Of a stretch of 64,000 nt of DNA, positions 18,634 through 33,781 are shown in pieces. The translations under genes were made by a program, and so were the position numbers. The first letter of the stretch is position 1, and the number at the start of each line of letters is the position of its first letter. The notes below the pieces were generated by a model. It worked only from the letters and a program-made list of their open reading frames with translations, did no database searches and was not told the DNA's origin. The DNA comes from JABWBH01 sp964526695 (GTDB lineage: Bacteria; Planctomycetota; Phycisphaerae; UBA1845): positions 62,001 through 126,000 of the forward strand of contig CAZGJA010000051.1 in assembly GCA_964526695.1 (NCBI GenBank). The letters run 5' to 3'.

Positions 18634-18761
18634 CGCGGCGCTGAAGCGGGGAACGCCCTACGAAAACCGGGCTGGGGGTCGGGAGTCGAGACAGATCGAG
18701 AGAGTTTCCGGCTCGACGCCGGTTCGATTGAGAAAGACATGCTTGCGTGATTTCCGGCCGG

Positions 18762-18777
18762 TCCGCCTTCGGGCGGA
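18762..18777 (+). promoter_or_regulatory. UUCG-loop hairpin between rplJ and rplL
   Basis: TCCGCC-TTCG-GGCGGA is a 6-bp stem closed by the very stable UUCG tetraloop, in the 216-base gap before rplL. No U-run follows, so it is not a simple terminator. It may adjust the extra L12 expression needed relative to L10. Confidence 0.45.
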
Positions 18778-18849
18778 TGAAATGGTCCGCATGGGGCGGG
18801 TCGCCGTTCGGGAACGCGAACACTTAAGAGGTAAGGAGCGTAGAAAGTC

Positions 18850-19254
18850 ATGGCGGATGCGCCGGCCAAAGAATTTGCAGCGGACATCAAGTCGCTGGCG
18901 GAGAAGCTTGTCGGGTTGACGGTGAAGCAGGCTCAGGATCTGGTGGATTGCCTCAAGGCGAACCACGGGATCGAGCCGGCGGGCGGCGGCGTGGCGATGA
19001 TGGCCGCACCGGCCGCGGCGGCTCCGGCGGCGGCGGAAGAGAAGGACTCGTTCAACGTCGTTCTCGTGGGCTTCGGCGACAACAAGATCAACGTCATCAA
19101 GACCGTGCGGTCGCTCACCGGGCTGGGCTTGAAGGAAGCCAAGGACTTGGTGGAAGGCGTGCCCAAGACGCTGAAGGAAGGCGCCACGAAGGACGAGGCG
19201 GCCAAGATCAAGAAGGAGATCGAGGAAGCCGGCGGCGCCGTGAAGGTCGAGTAG
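18850..19254 (+). CDS. rplL: Ribosomal protein L7/L12
   Basis: 134 residues. N-terminal dimerisation helices (KSLAEKLVGLTVKQAQDLVD) lead into an Ala-rich hinge (AAPAAAAPAAAEEK) and the C-terminal factor-binding domain (VIKTVRSLTGLGLKEAKDLV). This is the standard L12 architecture for recruiting translation GTPases. AAGGAG lies upstream. Confidence 0.97.
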   Translation: MADAPAKEFAADIKSLAEKLVGLTVKQAQDLVDCLKANHGIEPAGGGVAMMAAPAAAAPAAAEEKDSFNVVLVGFGDNKINVIKTVRSLTGLGLKEAKDLVEGVPKTLKEGATKDEAAKIKKEIEEAGGAVKVE

Positions 19255-19615
19255 TTGAAGGTTGCGGATCGGATCGACCGATAATAAAGGTATTCACGAC
19301 TAACCGACTGTGGGAAGGGTCTCGGTTTGCGCCGGGTTCCTTCCTGCGGTCTTCTGCATTCCTTGTGAATGGGGCGTCCGCGTCGGAGCGGGACCGGCTG
19401 ATTGTGGACAGGGACGGTCAGTCGAACAGAGGCTCCGGCGGACGATCATCGTCCCACTGAAACAGCTTGCGGCACTCCCATGGCCCGTTCCATCGAATGG
19501 ACGGGGTCGGGGGAGAGTGGTTCTCCACGACGGTTCACCACTCTCTTGGCCTCTCCGCAAAGGGGAGGAGTGAGGTCGCCGCGGGTGGACGTCGGCACGG
19601 AAAGGGTGACGCAGC
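19255..19615. other. rplL-rpoB intergenic region with hairpins
   Basis: These 361 bases contain no gene. They hold GGACGATCATCGTCC (palindrome), GAGAGTGG with CCACTCTC (8-bp stem across 17 bases) and CCTCTCC-GCAAA-GGGGAGG. In many bacteria this gap carries an attenuator and RNase site controlling rpoBC; these hairpins are candidates, without a U-run. GGAAAGG precedes rpoB. Confidence 0.45.
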
Positions 19616-23398
<3,783 letters not shown>

Positions 23399-23411
23399 GG
23401 AGGCCAAGGCG

Positions 23412-23903
23412 ATGGATGCCGTGGAATTCGCAACGGATGAGCGCCCCTCGGCGGAGGAGCTTCTGGAGTTTTATCAGCGGCACGGGCACCCGAACCGGCC
23501 CGTGCGGGAGCAGGTGTCGCGGATGATCGACGCGTCGTTCTGCTTTGTGACGGCGCGCGTGGGCGGGCGGATGATCGGGTTTGCGCGGGGGGTGACGGAC
23601 GGGCTGGTGGGGCGGCTGGCGGAGTGCAAGCTGGACCCGACGTACCAGGGTCCGGCGGCGATCACGCGGAAGGACGCGCGGATCGAGCATGATGAGTCCG
23701 GCATCGCGGCGCAGATGGCGCGGCGCGTGCTGGACGCGCTGTGGGAGTACGGCGTGGAGCGCATCGACGCGGTGGCGTACGGGACGGAAGTGGACTTCTG
23801 CGAGGAGCTGGGTTTCAAGAAGCTCTCCGGCGTGGTGGCGCTGGGCTTGCCGTGCGCGGATCGGTCGAAGGAGCCGCAACTGGCCGGCGCCAAGGGCGCG
23901 TAG
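23412..23903 (+). CDS. GNAT-like acetyltransferase embedded between rpoB and rpoC
   Basis: A 163-residue protein. The order of elements fits a GNAT fold: an N-terminal helix (SAEELLEFYQRHGHPNRP), a beta strand pair (FCFVTARVGGRMIGFARGVTDG), a central helix (GIAAQMARRVLDALWEYGVERI, shown in part) and a terminal strand (FCEELGFKKLSGVVALGLP). The canonical acetyl-CoA loop (Q/RxxGxG/A) is not clear, so activity is uncertain. GAGGAGG overlaps the rpoB stop, and the start lies 13 bases downstream, so it is almost certainly co-translated with rpoB. The substrate is unknown; RNA polymerase or a ribosomal protein would be attractive but is speculation. Confidence 0.65.
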   Translation: MDAVEFATDERPSAEELLEFYQRHGHPNRPVREQVSRMIDASFCFVTARVGGRMIGFARGVTDGLVGRLAECKLDPTYQGPAAITRKDARIEHDESGIAAQMARRVLDALWEYGVERIDAVAYGTEVDFCEELGFKKLSGVVALGLPCADRSKEPQLAGAKGA

Positions 23904-23984
23904 GCGGGCGTTTGCGGCGATCGCGGAATTTCGCAATGTGTCGCGGCGGGAGCGCCGTGTTTTTAGACGGGAGGAACAGCGAAC

Positions 23985-28433
<4,449 letters not shown>

Positions 28434-28508
28434 ACCTTGCTGGCATAAAGGTTTGCACACGGAGGCGCAGCCGAATCGCAACGTGGGGTAGCACGGTAGG
28501 ATCGCAGG

Positions 28509-28610
28509 TAGGGTGGCAGGGTCTGGCGTACTCGCTAGGCCGTGGGGGCTGAGAAGACTCGCTCCGGAGGGATTCAGAGGGGTCCGCTGCTGTGGCCCGG
28601 GCCACCCGGC
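28509..28610. repeat. Hairpin repeat, family A, copy 4
   Basis: GGGTGGCAGGGTCTGGCGTA with CTCGCTAGGCCGTGG, then GGGGTCCGCTGCTGTGGCCC with GGGCCACCC. It is a more diverged copy of the element at 124, 8264 and 13001. Confidence 0.6.
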
Positions 28611-28658
28611 ATCCATGCGCAGCGTGGTACGCGCCGTTGCCGACGGTCAGGAGTCGGG

Positions 28659-28686
28659 TTGCAAACGGGGGGAGATCAGGTATAAG
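28659..28686 (+). promoter_or_regulatory. Possible promoter of the rpsL-bioY-rpsG unit
   Basis: TTGCAA (28659-28664), a 16-base spacer and TATAAG (28681-28686) lie 86 bases before the rpsL start. The -10 is 5/6 and the -35 4/6. The spacer length equals that of the tuf promoter at 13267. Confidence 0.45.
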
Positions 28687-28771
28687 ACGGTGCTCGACGC
28701 GATGCGATCTGGCGGGGTCATGCGAGTCCCGGCGGGTGTCGGGTTGTGACAGGCGAGTAAGGCGAGGATTC

Positions 28772-29164
28772 ATGCCGACGATTAATCAGTTGATCCGTAA
28801 CCCGCGGCGTCGGGTGGTCAAGAAGTCCAAGGTGCGCGACATCGAGCGCTGCCCGCAGAAGCAGGGCGTGTGCCTGATCGTCAAGACGCAGACGCCGAAG
28901 AAGCCGAACTCGGCCCTGCGGAAGGTCGCGCGCGTCCGGCTCACCAACGGCAAGGAAGTGACGGCGTACATCGGCGGCGTGGACCACAACCTCCAGGAGC
29001 ACTCGATCGTGCTCGTGCGCGGCGGCAGGGTTCGCGATCTTCCCGGTGTGCGGTACCACATCGTCCGCGGGACGCTGGACTGCGCGGGCGTGCAGAACGA
29101 CAAGGAAGGCAACCCCCGCAACCGCAGCCGCAGCAAATACGGCGTCAAGAGGCGGAAGAAGTAG
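28772..29164 (+). CDS. rpsL: Ribosomal protein S12
   Basis: 130 residues, full length. The decoding-centre loops are TPKKPNSALRKVARV (Lys43 and Lys44 kept) and GGRVRDLPGVRYH. In the second loop the residue at position 88 is Arg rather than the usual Lys; K88R is a known streptomycin-resistance change in other bacteria. MPTINQLIRNPRR is the canonical start. rpsL is separated from rpsG here by bioY. Confidence 0.97.
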   Translation: MPTINQLIRNPRRRVVKKSKVRDIERCPQKQGVCLIVKTQTPKKPNSALRKVARVRLTNGKEVTAYIGGVDHNLQEHSIVLVRGGRVRDLPGVRYHIVRGTLDCAGVQNDKEGNPRNRSRSKYGVKRRKK

Positions 29165-29168
29165 CCCC

Positions 29169-29786
29169 ATGCGGCCCACGACGGCCCACACGCTGAATGC
29201 AGCCCCTGCCGACCGCGTCGCGGCGTCGGCGCACGGCGTTGCGTTCGCAGTGCGCTGGGGCGCGGTGCCGGCGTTCGTCGCGCTGATGGCGCTGGCCGCG
29301 CAGTGGCAGGTGTGGATCCCCGGCAGGCCGGTTCCTTTCACGTTTCAATCCCTGGCCGTGCTGTTGTGCGGGTTGTTCTTATCGCCGCGCGAGGCGCTGG
29401 CGGCGACCCTGCTCTACCTGGCGGCGGGCAGCGCGACGCTGTTAGCCGGGTGGGGCGGGCTGAGTCTGTTTACGCCGGGATCGGCGGGACTCCCCGGTCC
29501 GACCGGGGGATACCTGGTGGGTTTCGTGCTGGCGGCGCCGCTGGTCAGTTGGATTCGCCTGCGGACGGGCGGCCGCGTGGGCGGACTGGTCCTTGCGGGA
29601 CTCGCCGGAACCGTCGCGGTGTTCGCCGCGGGGGTGTTGGGGTTGAGTTTTTTCCTCGGCGGATGGGAAGCGGCCGTTGCGGCGGGACTGCTTCCGTTCC
29701 TGCCGGATGCGTTGGTGAAGTTGATCGCGGCCGTTGGCGCGGCCGCGGGATGGCGCGCGATCGCGGCGCGCGGGTCGAAGTCTTAG
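29169..29786 (+). CDS. bioY: Biotin transporter BioY
   Basis: A 205-residue integral membrane protein with about six hydrophobic segments. Conserved BioY features are PVPFTFQSLAVLLCGLFLSP (substrate region), LYLAAG, and LPGPTGGYLVGF near residue 110-120. BioY is the substrate-binding S component of the biotin ECF transporter and can work alone in some bacteria. The ATG lies 4 bases after the rpsL stop, so it is co-transcribed with ribosomal genes. No ecfA/ecfT genes are nearby, suggesting a solitary BioY or a shared energising module elsewhere. Confidence 0.85.
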   Translation: MRPTTAHTLNAAPADRVAASAHGVAFAVRWGAVPAFVALMALAAQWQVWIPGRPVPFTFQSLAVLLCGLFLSPREALAATLLYLAAGSATLLAGWGGLSLFTPGSAGLPGPTGGYLVGFVLAAPLVSWIRLRTGGRVGGLVLAGLAGTVAVFAAGVLGLSFFLGGWEAAVAAGLLPFLPDALVKLIAAVGAAAGWRAIAARGSKS

Positions 29787-29895
29787 GCGCTGTTTCAGAA
29801 CCCCGCACGCAAGTGCGAGGCAGGTCGAGTCGCACGGGGCGGCTGGCTTGCGCGGGAGTTCTGAAGCGGCCAGTCAGGAGAGGCGCTGAGTTCGC

Positions 29896-30372
29896 ATGGC
29901 GTTCAAGAAATTCACGCATTCGCTGCAGCAGTTGAAGCCGGACATCCGTTACAGCAGCACGCTGATGTCCAAGTTCATCAACAATTTCATGGTGGACGGC
30001 AAGAAGAGCACGGCCACGCGGCTGATGTACGACGCGATGGACATCGTCGCCAAGCGCATCAAGGACATTCCGCCGCTTCAGGTGTTCGAGGAGGCGATCC
30101 AGAATTGCCAGCCGAACGTGGAAGTGCGGTCGAAGCGCGTCGGCGGCAGCAACTACCAGGTGCCGATGCAGGTGCGCGCCAAGCGCTCGCAGTCGCTGGC
30201 GTTCCGCTGGATCCGCGACGCCGCCCGCTCCAAGAAGGGCAAGCCCATGGCCGTCCGCCTCGCCGAGGAGCTCATCGACGCCTACAAGCGCGAAGGCGCC
30301 GCGTTCACCACGCGCGAAAACGTCCACCGCATGGCCGACGCGAACAAGGCGTTTGCGCACTTTGCGTGGTGA
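29896..30372 (+). CDS. rpsG: Ribosomal protein S7
   Basis: 158 residues (family usual 156). It shows the conserved KFINNFMVDGKKSTATRLMYDAM-like N-terminal segment and the C-terminal AEELIDAYKREGAAFTTREN(V)HRMADANKAFAHF. Arg/Lys-rich surfaces (VEVRSKRVGGSNYQVP) bind 16S rRNA. GGAGAGG lies upstream. After S7 the operon is broken by a minus-strand block before fusA. Confidence 0.97.
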   Translation: MAFKKFTHSLQQLKPDIRYSSTLMSKFINNFMVDGKKSTATRLMYDAMDIVAKRIKDIPPLQVFEEAIQNCQPNVEVRSKRVGGSNYQVPMQVRAKRSQSLAFRWIRDAARSKKGKPMAVRLAEELIDAYKREGAAFTTRENVHRMADANKAFAHFAW

Positions 30373-30394
30373 GCCCAGCTCGTGGTGAATGATG

Positions 30395-30628
30395 TCAGGA
30401 CGAGCCAAGGAGCGGTGCGGACACGAAGTGGTCTTCAATACAGGACGCAGCGTATTCGAGCGATTGGCGGATGTCCTCATCATCGAGTCTTGGGTAGCCG
30501 AAGCAAAGATCCTCTAGACCAAGTGCTTCCGCGATCAAAGGAACGACTTGCTTGACCCTCAGCCGCATACCGCGGATGCAGACCTGACCAACTATCACGG
30601 TTGAATCACGGGTGATACGGTCCAGCAT
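30395..30628 (-). CDS. DUF433-domain protein (orphan antitoxin-like)
   Basis: 77 residues. It begins MLDRITRDSTVIVGQVCIRG, matching the DUF433 pattern (I-x-x-D-P-x-x-x-G-G-x-P-x-I-x-G-T-R), then LRVKQVVPLIAEALGLEDL and YPRLDDEDIRQSLEYAA, the winged-helix half. DUF433 proteins are usually the antitoxin partner of a PIN-like DUF5615 nuclease encoded immediately downstream. Here the gene is followed within 25 bases by the tail of rpsG, so the toxin partner is missing. The usual GTR is GMR. It is the first of three minus-strand genes in the foreign-looking block. Confidence 0.75.
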   Translation of the reverse strand: MLDRITRDSTVIVGQVCIRGMRLRVKQVVPLIAEALGLEDLCFGYPRLDDEDIRQSLEYAASCIEDHFVSAPLLGSS

Positions 30629-30655
30629 GGGAAATTGGCGCTATGATCGAGGTAC

Positions 30656-32986
30656 CTAGCCGAGATTGTCAACATCGAGACCGTGAAGCTCAAGCAAACG
30701 AGCAAGAGTTGATCCGTCCCTGAGCTCCAGCGCTCCTTGTCCAGATGCGAAGCGAAGAGCGTCAGAGCTAAACTTGGCCGTGGTTACGAGGATTCCCTTT
30801 GTGAAAGAGCGTTCTCGCCCAAGAACGCCAAGCAATTCGCGCACTTCGGAAACGCCAACTGTTTCAAGGGGACCGTACCGTTTGCACTGAATCGCCAGCT
30901 TCTGTGTCCCGCCCCCGGCGAAGGTTGCAGACGCAACGAGGTCAATGCCGCCATCACGTGAGCCGGGTCCGAGTTTGACGGCGTAACCCCACACTTCGTA
31001 GAGTTTTCCTACGAGGCGCTCGAATTCACGAGACGAAAGAGCGAAAAGCGCTTCATTGATTGATTTGGGCTTTTCTTTCGGTTTGGCCTTCGCGCCGCGA
31101 GGAGAGCGAAGTCCAAATAGCCCGAACAGCTCGTCCTCAGTCGGTCCTGTTTCCGAGACTGTGCTGAGGTCATCAATGACGAGCGAGAAAGTTCTGCGTT
31201 TCCGTTCGAGTATTCTGTTAATGCGATCCTCAATCGTGTCTTCTGTCCAAAAGTTGTAAACGAACACGTGGCGAGTCTGCCCAATGCGATGAGCGCGATC
31301 CTCACCCTGTTGGTGAACGGCTGGGTTCCACCAGTGATCGAAGTGGAAAACATAGTTAGCAGCAGTCAGATTAAGCCCGATACCCGCACTCTTGGGTGTT
31401 GCGACAAGAAGCCTCGCTTCGGGATCAGTTTGGAATTGGTGAACCACCCGATCACGTTCCACGGCATTTACGTCGCCGGTAATCGTCAGCGGATGGAACT
31501 TAGCGAGGCGCTGCGTGATAAAGTGGACGCCCTCCTGCTTAAACTGCGAATAAACAAGGGCTTTCGAGTCCGACGCTCCAAGAGCTTGTTCGAGGCGTTC
31601 ATCCAGTAGCTCTAGCTTCGCACTCTGGCCCGTCTTCGGCTCGCGATTGCAGAGCATCTTGAGCTTCTGAATCATGTCAAGCACGTTGGCTATCGACGCT
31701 TCGCCTGCAAGTTTCTCCAGCCAGATTCGCCCATCCTGCTCTGCACGGTCGTATGCTTCCCGTTGCGCTCCTTCCAGCGCCAGCCACTCCGGTACAAAAG
31801 TCTTTGGCGGAAGCTCCTTGAGGACATCCTGCTTCCGGCGCCGCAAGAAGAACTTGCCTTCGATCAACTTCTTTGCAGACTCGGCTGTAACGGTTTGTCG
31901 GCTTAAGAGTCCGGGCCTCAGGAATTCAAATATCGAAACCAAGTCTTCGATGTCGTTCTCGATGGGTGTGCCCGACAATGCCCAAGCTTTCTTCCGCACG
32001 AGCTCCTTGACCGCCTTACTCTGCTGGGAAGCGTTGTTCTTAATGGCCTGTGCTTCGTCTAGGATAACTACATCGAACTGTCTATGTTTTGTGATGTGCT
32101 CGATGTCCTCGCGCACGGTCCCGTAAGAGGTAATCCAGATGTGAGCGGGTTTCTCCCATTGGGTCGCACGTTGGTGTCGTTGACCGCGAACTACCGTGAT
32201 GCCGGTTAGAATTGGTGCCCACCGTTCAAGCTCCCTGTCCCAATTCTTCAGCAGCACGAGCGGCGCAACAACGAGGGCGGACGCTATGCGGCCGGACTGG
32301 AACAGCATACGAAGGGCAACAATGGTCTGGACCGTCTTGCCCGTTCCCATGTCGTCGGCAAGAAGGGCACTGTCTCGCTCGGTGAGGAATCGCACTCCTT
32401 CGCGTTGGTAGTTGTGGAGTGGACTCGGAAGGTCAAGGAGTAAGGGGAACTCGAGCAGGAGCGGAGGTTGCAGCAATGGTAGGATGACGTCCCAGATGCT
32501 CATCGTTAGGCGGGTAGCACCTGCGCGGCTTGGAGCCTCCTTGAAACTGCGCCGAAAACCATCCTTATCCTTGGAAGTCGGACCCGATTCGGGAAACAAA
32601 GATCCTGTATCCGTGTCACGGCAGCGATCTGAATGGTACGCTTTCCCGTCCGATCGAATGCGCCGCAGGGGCACGAACAGGTCATCGGAAACGGACGGAT
32701 GCGGCGGCAGGATCGCAACGAGCACGTCGACTTGAGTGGCGCAGAAGTCCGCGAAGTCGTCTGAGGGGCATGTCGGGGCGATCGGGAGAAAGTGGCTTGA
32801 GGGAACACCGCGCCTGAAGATGAAGTCGAATGACAGCGTCTCCGCGAGGAGTGTCATTCGAAGTTCGACGCGCTGTTCGCCAAGGTGGAGGCGTTGGAAC
32901 CTCGGTGCTAGGCGCATCCGAGACCGATCAAGGAGGTTTGGTGCCCAAAGGAATCGCCCTGTGCGGCTTGGGGAGTTGCCGCTCAC
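30656..32986 (-). CDS. SNF2-family helicase fused to a C-terminal Mrr-type nuclease domain
   Basis: 776 residues. Residues 1-161 are an unassigned N-terminal region. The SNF2 motor follows: Walker A LADDMGTGKT (near 209-218), the DEAQ box ILDEAQAIKN (308), LSGTPIEN (338), LVYSQFKQEG (478) and the arginine-finger motif EDRAHRIGQTRHVFVY (562). A linker (KAKPKEKPK) leads to an Mrr-type PD-(D/E)xK nuclease: SREFERLVGKLYEVWGY (652), GGIDLVA with Asp682, IQCKRYG with Gln700 and Lys702, then GILVTTAKFSSDA. The GTG start overlaps the upstream gene's stop (GTGA); an internal ATG at 32503 (MSIWDVILPLLQPP) is an alternative. The architecture suggests an ATP-driven DNA translocase that cuts, as in restriction or anti-mobile-element systems. 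Confidence 0.85.
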   Translation of the reverse strand: MSGNSPSRTGRFLWAPNLLDRSRMRLAPRFQRLHLGEQRVELRMTLLAETLSFDFIFRRGVPSSHFLPIAPTCPSDDFADFCATQVDVLVAILPPHPSVSDDLFVPLRRIRSDGKAYHSDRCRDTDTGSLFPESGPTSKDKDGFRRSFKEAPSRAGATRLTMSIWDVILPLLQPPLLLEFPLLLDLPSPLHNYQREGVRFLTERDSALLADDMGTGKTVQTIVALRMLFQSGRIASALVVAPLVLLKNWDRELERWAPILTGITVVRGQRHQRATQWEKPAHIWITSYGTVREDIEHITKHRQFDVVILDEAQAIKNNASQQSKAVKELVRKKAWALSGTPIENDIEDLVSIFEFLRPGLLSRQTVTAESAKKLIEGKFFLRRRKQDVLKELPPKTFVPEWLALEGAQREAYDRAEQDGRIWLEKLAGEASIANVLDMIQKLKMLCNREPKTGQSAKLELLDERLEQALGASDSKALVYSQFKQEGVHFITQRLAKFHPLTITGDVNAVERDRVVHQFQTDPEARLLVATPKSAGIGLNLTAANYVFHFDHWWNPAVHQQGEDRAHRIGQTRHVFVYNFWTEDTIEDRINRILERKRRTFSLVIDDLSTVSETGPTEDELFGLFGLRSPRGAKAKPKEKPKSINEALFALSSREFERLVGKLYEVWGYAVKLGPGSRDGGIDLVASATFAGGGTQKLAIQCKRYGPLETVGVSEVRELLGVLGRERSFTKGILVTTAKFSSDALRFASGQGALELRDGSTLARLLELHGLDVDNLG

Positions 32987-33594
32987 TTGTCCTGGCCCTT
33001 TTCCTCATGGATTCTTTCGAGGGCCTTTCCAATTCGGGCGAATGGCTCCATGACGTCGAGGCGCTTGGAACACTCCTGCAACAGCGGACGCGCAATAGTC
33101 AAGTCCTCTGGGTGCCCTGAAGAGTTCTGGAGTACCACGGGGTCGAAACTCTCGGATATCGGTTCGATGATCGCTGGCTGATCTGATGCGTTCGACGCGG
33201 GTTGGACGACCTCAGCCCCTTGATGGCGTAGGAAAATGACGGGCGTTCCGACATGCTCCCGAAGATCCAGTAGCCATCGGTCGTTCACGAGTATGATGTC
33301 AGCGGTTTCACGCAACGCCTGAAGCAGCGGCCTGCCCATCAGTTCGAGCAGGATGAATGGGTCGAGATTGCTGCCATAGAGAATGCGCTGCGTTGCGTTT
33401 GGTCGGACGGGAGATGTGCATCGGAACTCCCGCGGCGTACCCGCATCGTCGACAACCAGTGCGCCGCCGCGGAAGGCCTTGCCATCCTCGAATGCGAAAC
33501 GAGCGATGTACACTAGATTCCTGCGGGCGTCGGCCGGCGCTTCCCCTGTCTGTTGCATGCCAGGTGACTCCACATTGGACGGACCACGGGTCAT
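32983..33594 (-). CDS. Unknown protein coupled to the SNF2-Mrr gene
   Basis: 203 residues from the ATG at 33594 (33558 is an alternative). I do not recognise a named family. A conserved-looking core reads VYIARFAFEDGKAFRGGALV, then TSPVRPNATQRILYGSNLDP, LMGRPLLQALRETADIILVND and a strand-helix pattern (LREHVGTPVIFLRHQG), which looks like a compact alpha/beta domain. The C-terminal 70 residues are charged. Its stop overlaps the helicase start by four bases, so the two are translationally coupled and probably act together. The frame is open for another 90 codons upstream into the fusA promoter, which I treat as non-coding. Confidence 0.65.
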   Translation of the reverse strand: MTRGPSNVESPGMQQTGEAPADARRNLVYIARFAFEDGKAFRGGALVVDDAGTPREFRCTSPVRPNATQRILYGSNLDPFILLELMGRPLLQALRETADIILVNDRWLLDLREHVGTPVIFLRHQGAEVVQPASNASDQPAIIEPISESFDPVVLQNSSGHPEDLTIARPLLQECSKRLDVMEPFARIGKALERIHEEKGQDK

Positions 33595-33768
33595 GGACTT
33601 GCGACGCTGATACTTATGAAGCGGATTGATCGATGAGTCAAGGAGACTCGGGTGTCGATTGCGAGCTTCGGGGGCCTGCCGTTTCGGTTCGTAGCGCGTG
33701 TTCGCTTCGTGGCGGCTCGCGTTCGCTAGGTGGCATCCTACCGCACTCGCCAATTGAAGGATGCTTCG

Positions 33769-33774
33769 TATAAT
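33769..33774 (+). promoter_or_regulatory. -10 box of a leaderless fusA promoter
   Basis: TATAAT sits 7 bases before the ATG at 33782 (TATAAT-TCGCGCC-ATG). With initiation 7-8 bases after the -10 box, the mRNA would start at or next to the start codon. No clear -35 box is present (TTGAAG at 33754 is too close) and there is no Shine-Dalgarno sequence. Confidence 0.6.
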
Positions 33775-33781
33775 TCGCGCC

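Larger units (their letters stand above)
28434..28771. other. rpoC-rpsL intergenic region
   Basis: 338 bases without a gene. They carry a family A repeat (28509-28610) and a possible promoter (28659-28686). No terminator with a U-run is visible after rpoC. Confidence 0.5.

Noticed and set aside
30656..33594. Assignment of the SNF2-Mrr unit to DISARM, BREX or type I restriction
   Set aside because: No methyltransferase, DUF1998, PLD nuclease, PglZ, BrxC or HsdS/M gene is adjacent. Only the SNF2 motor is shared with DISARM.
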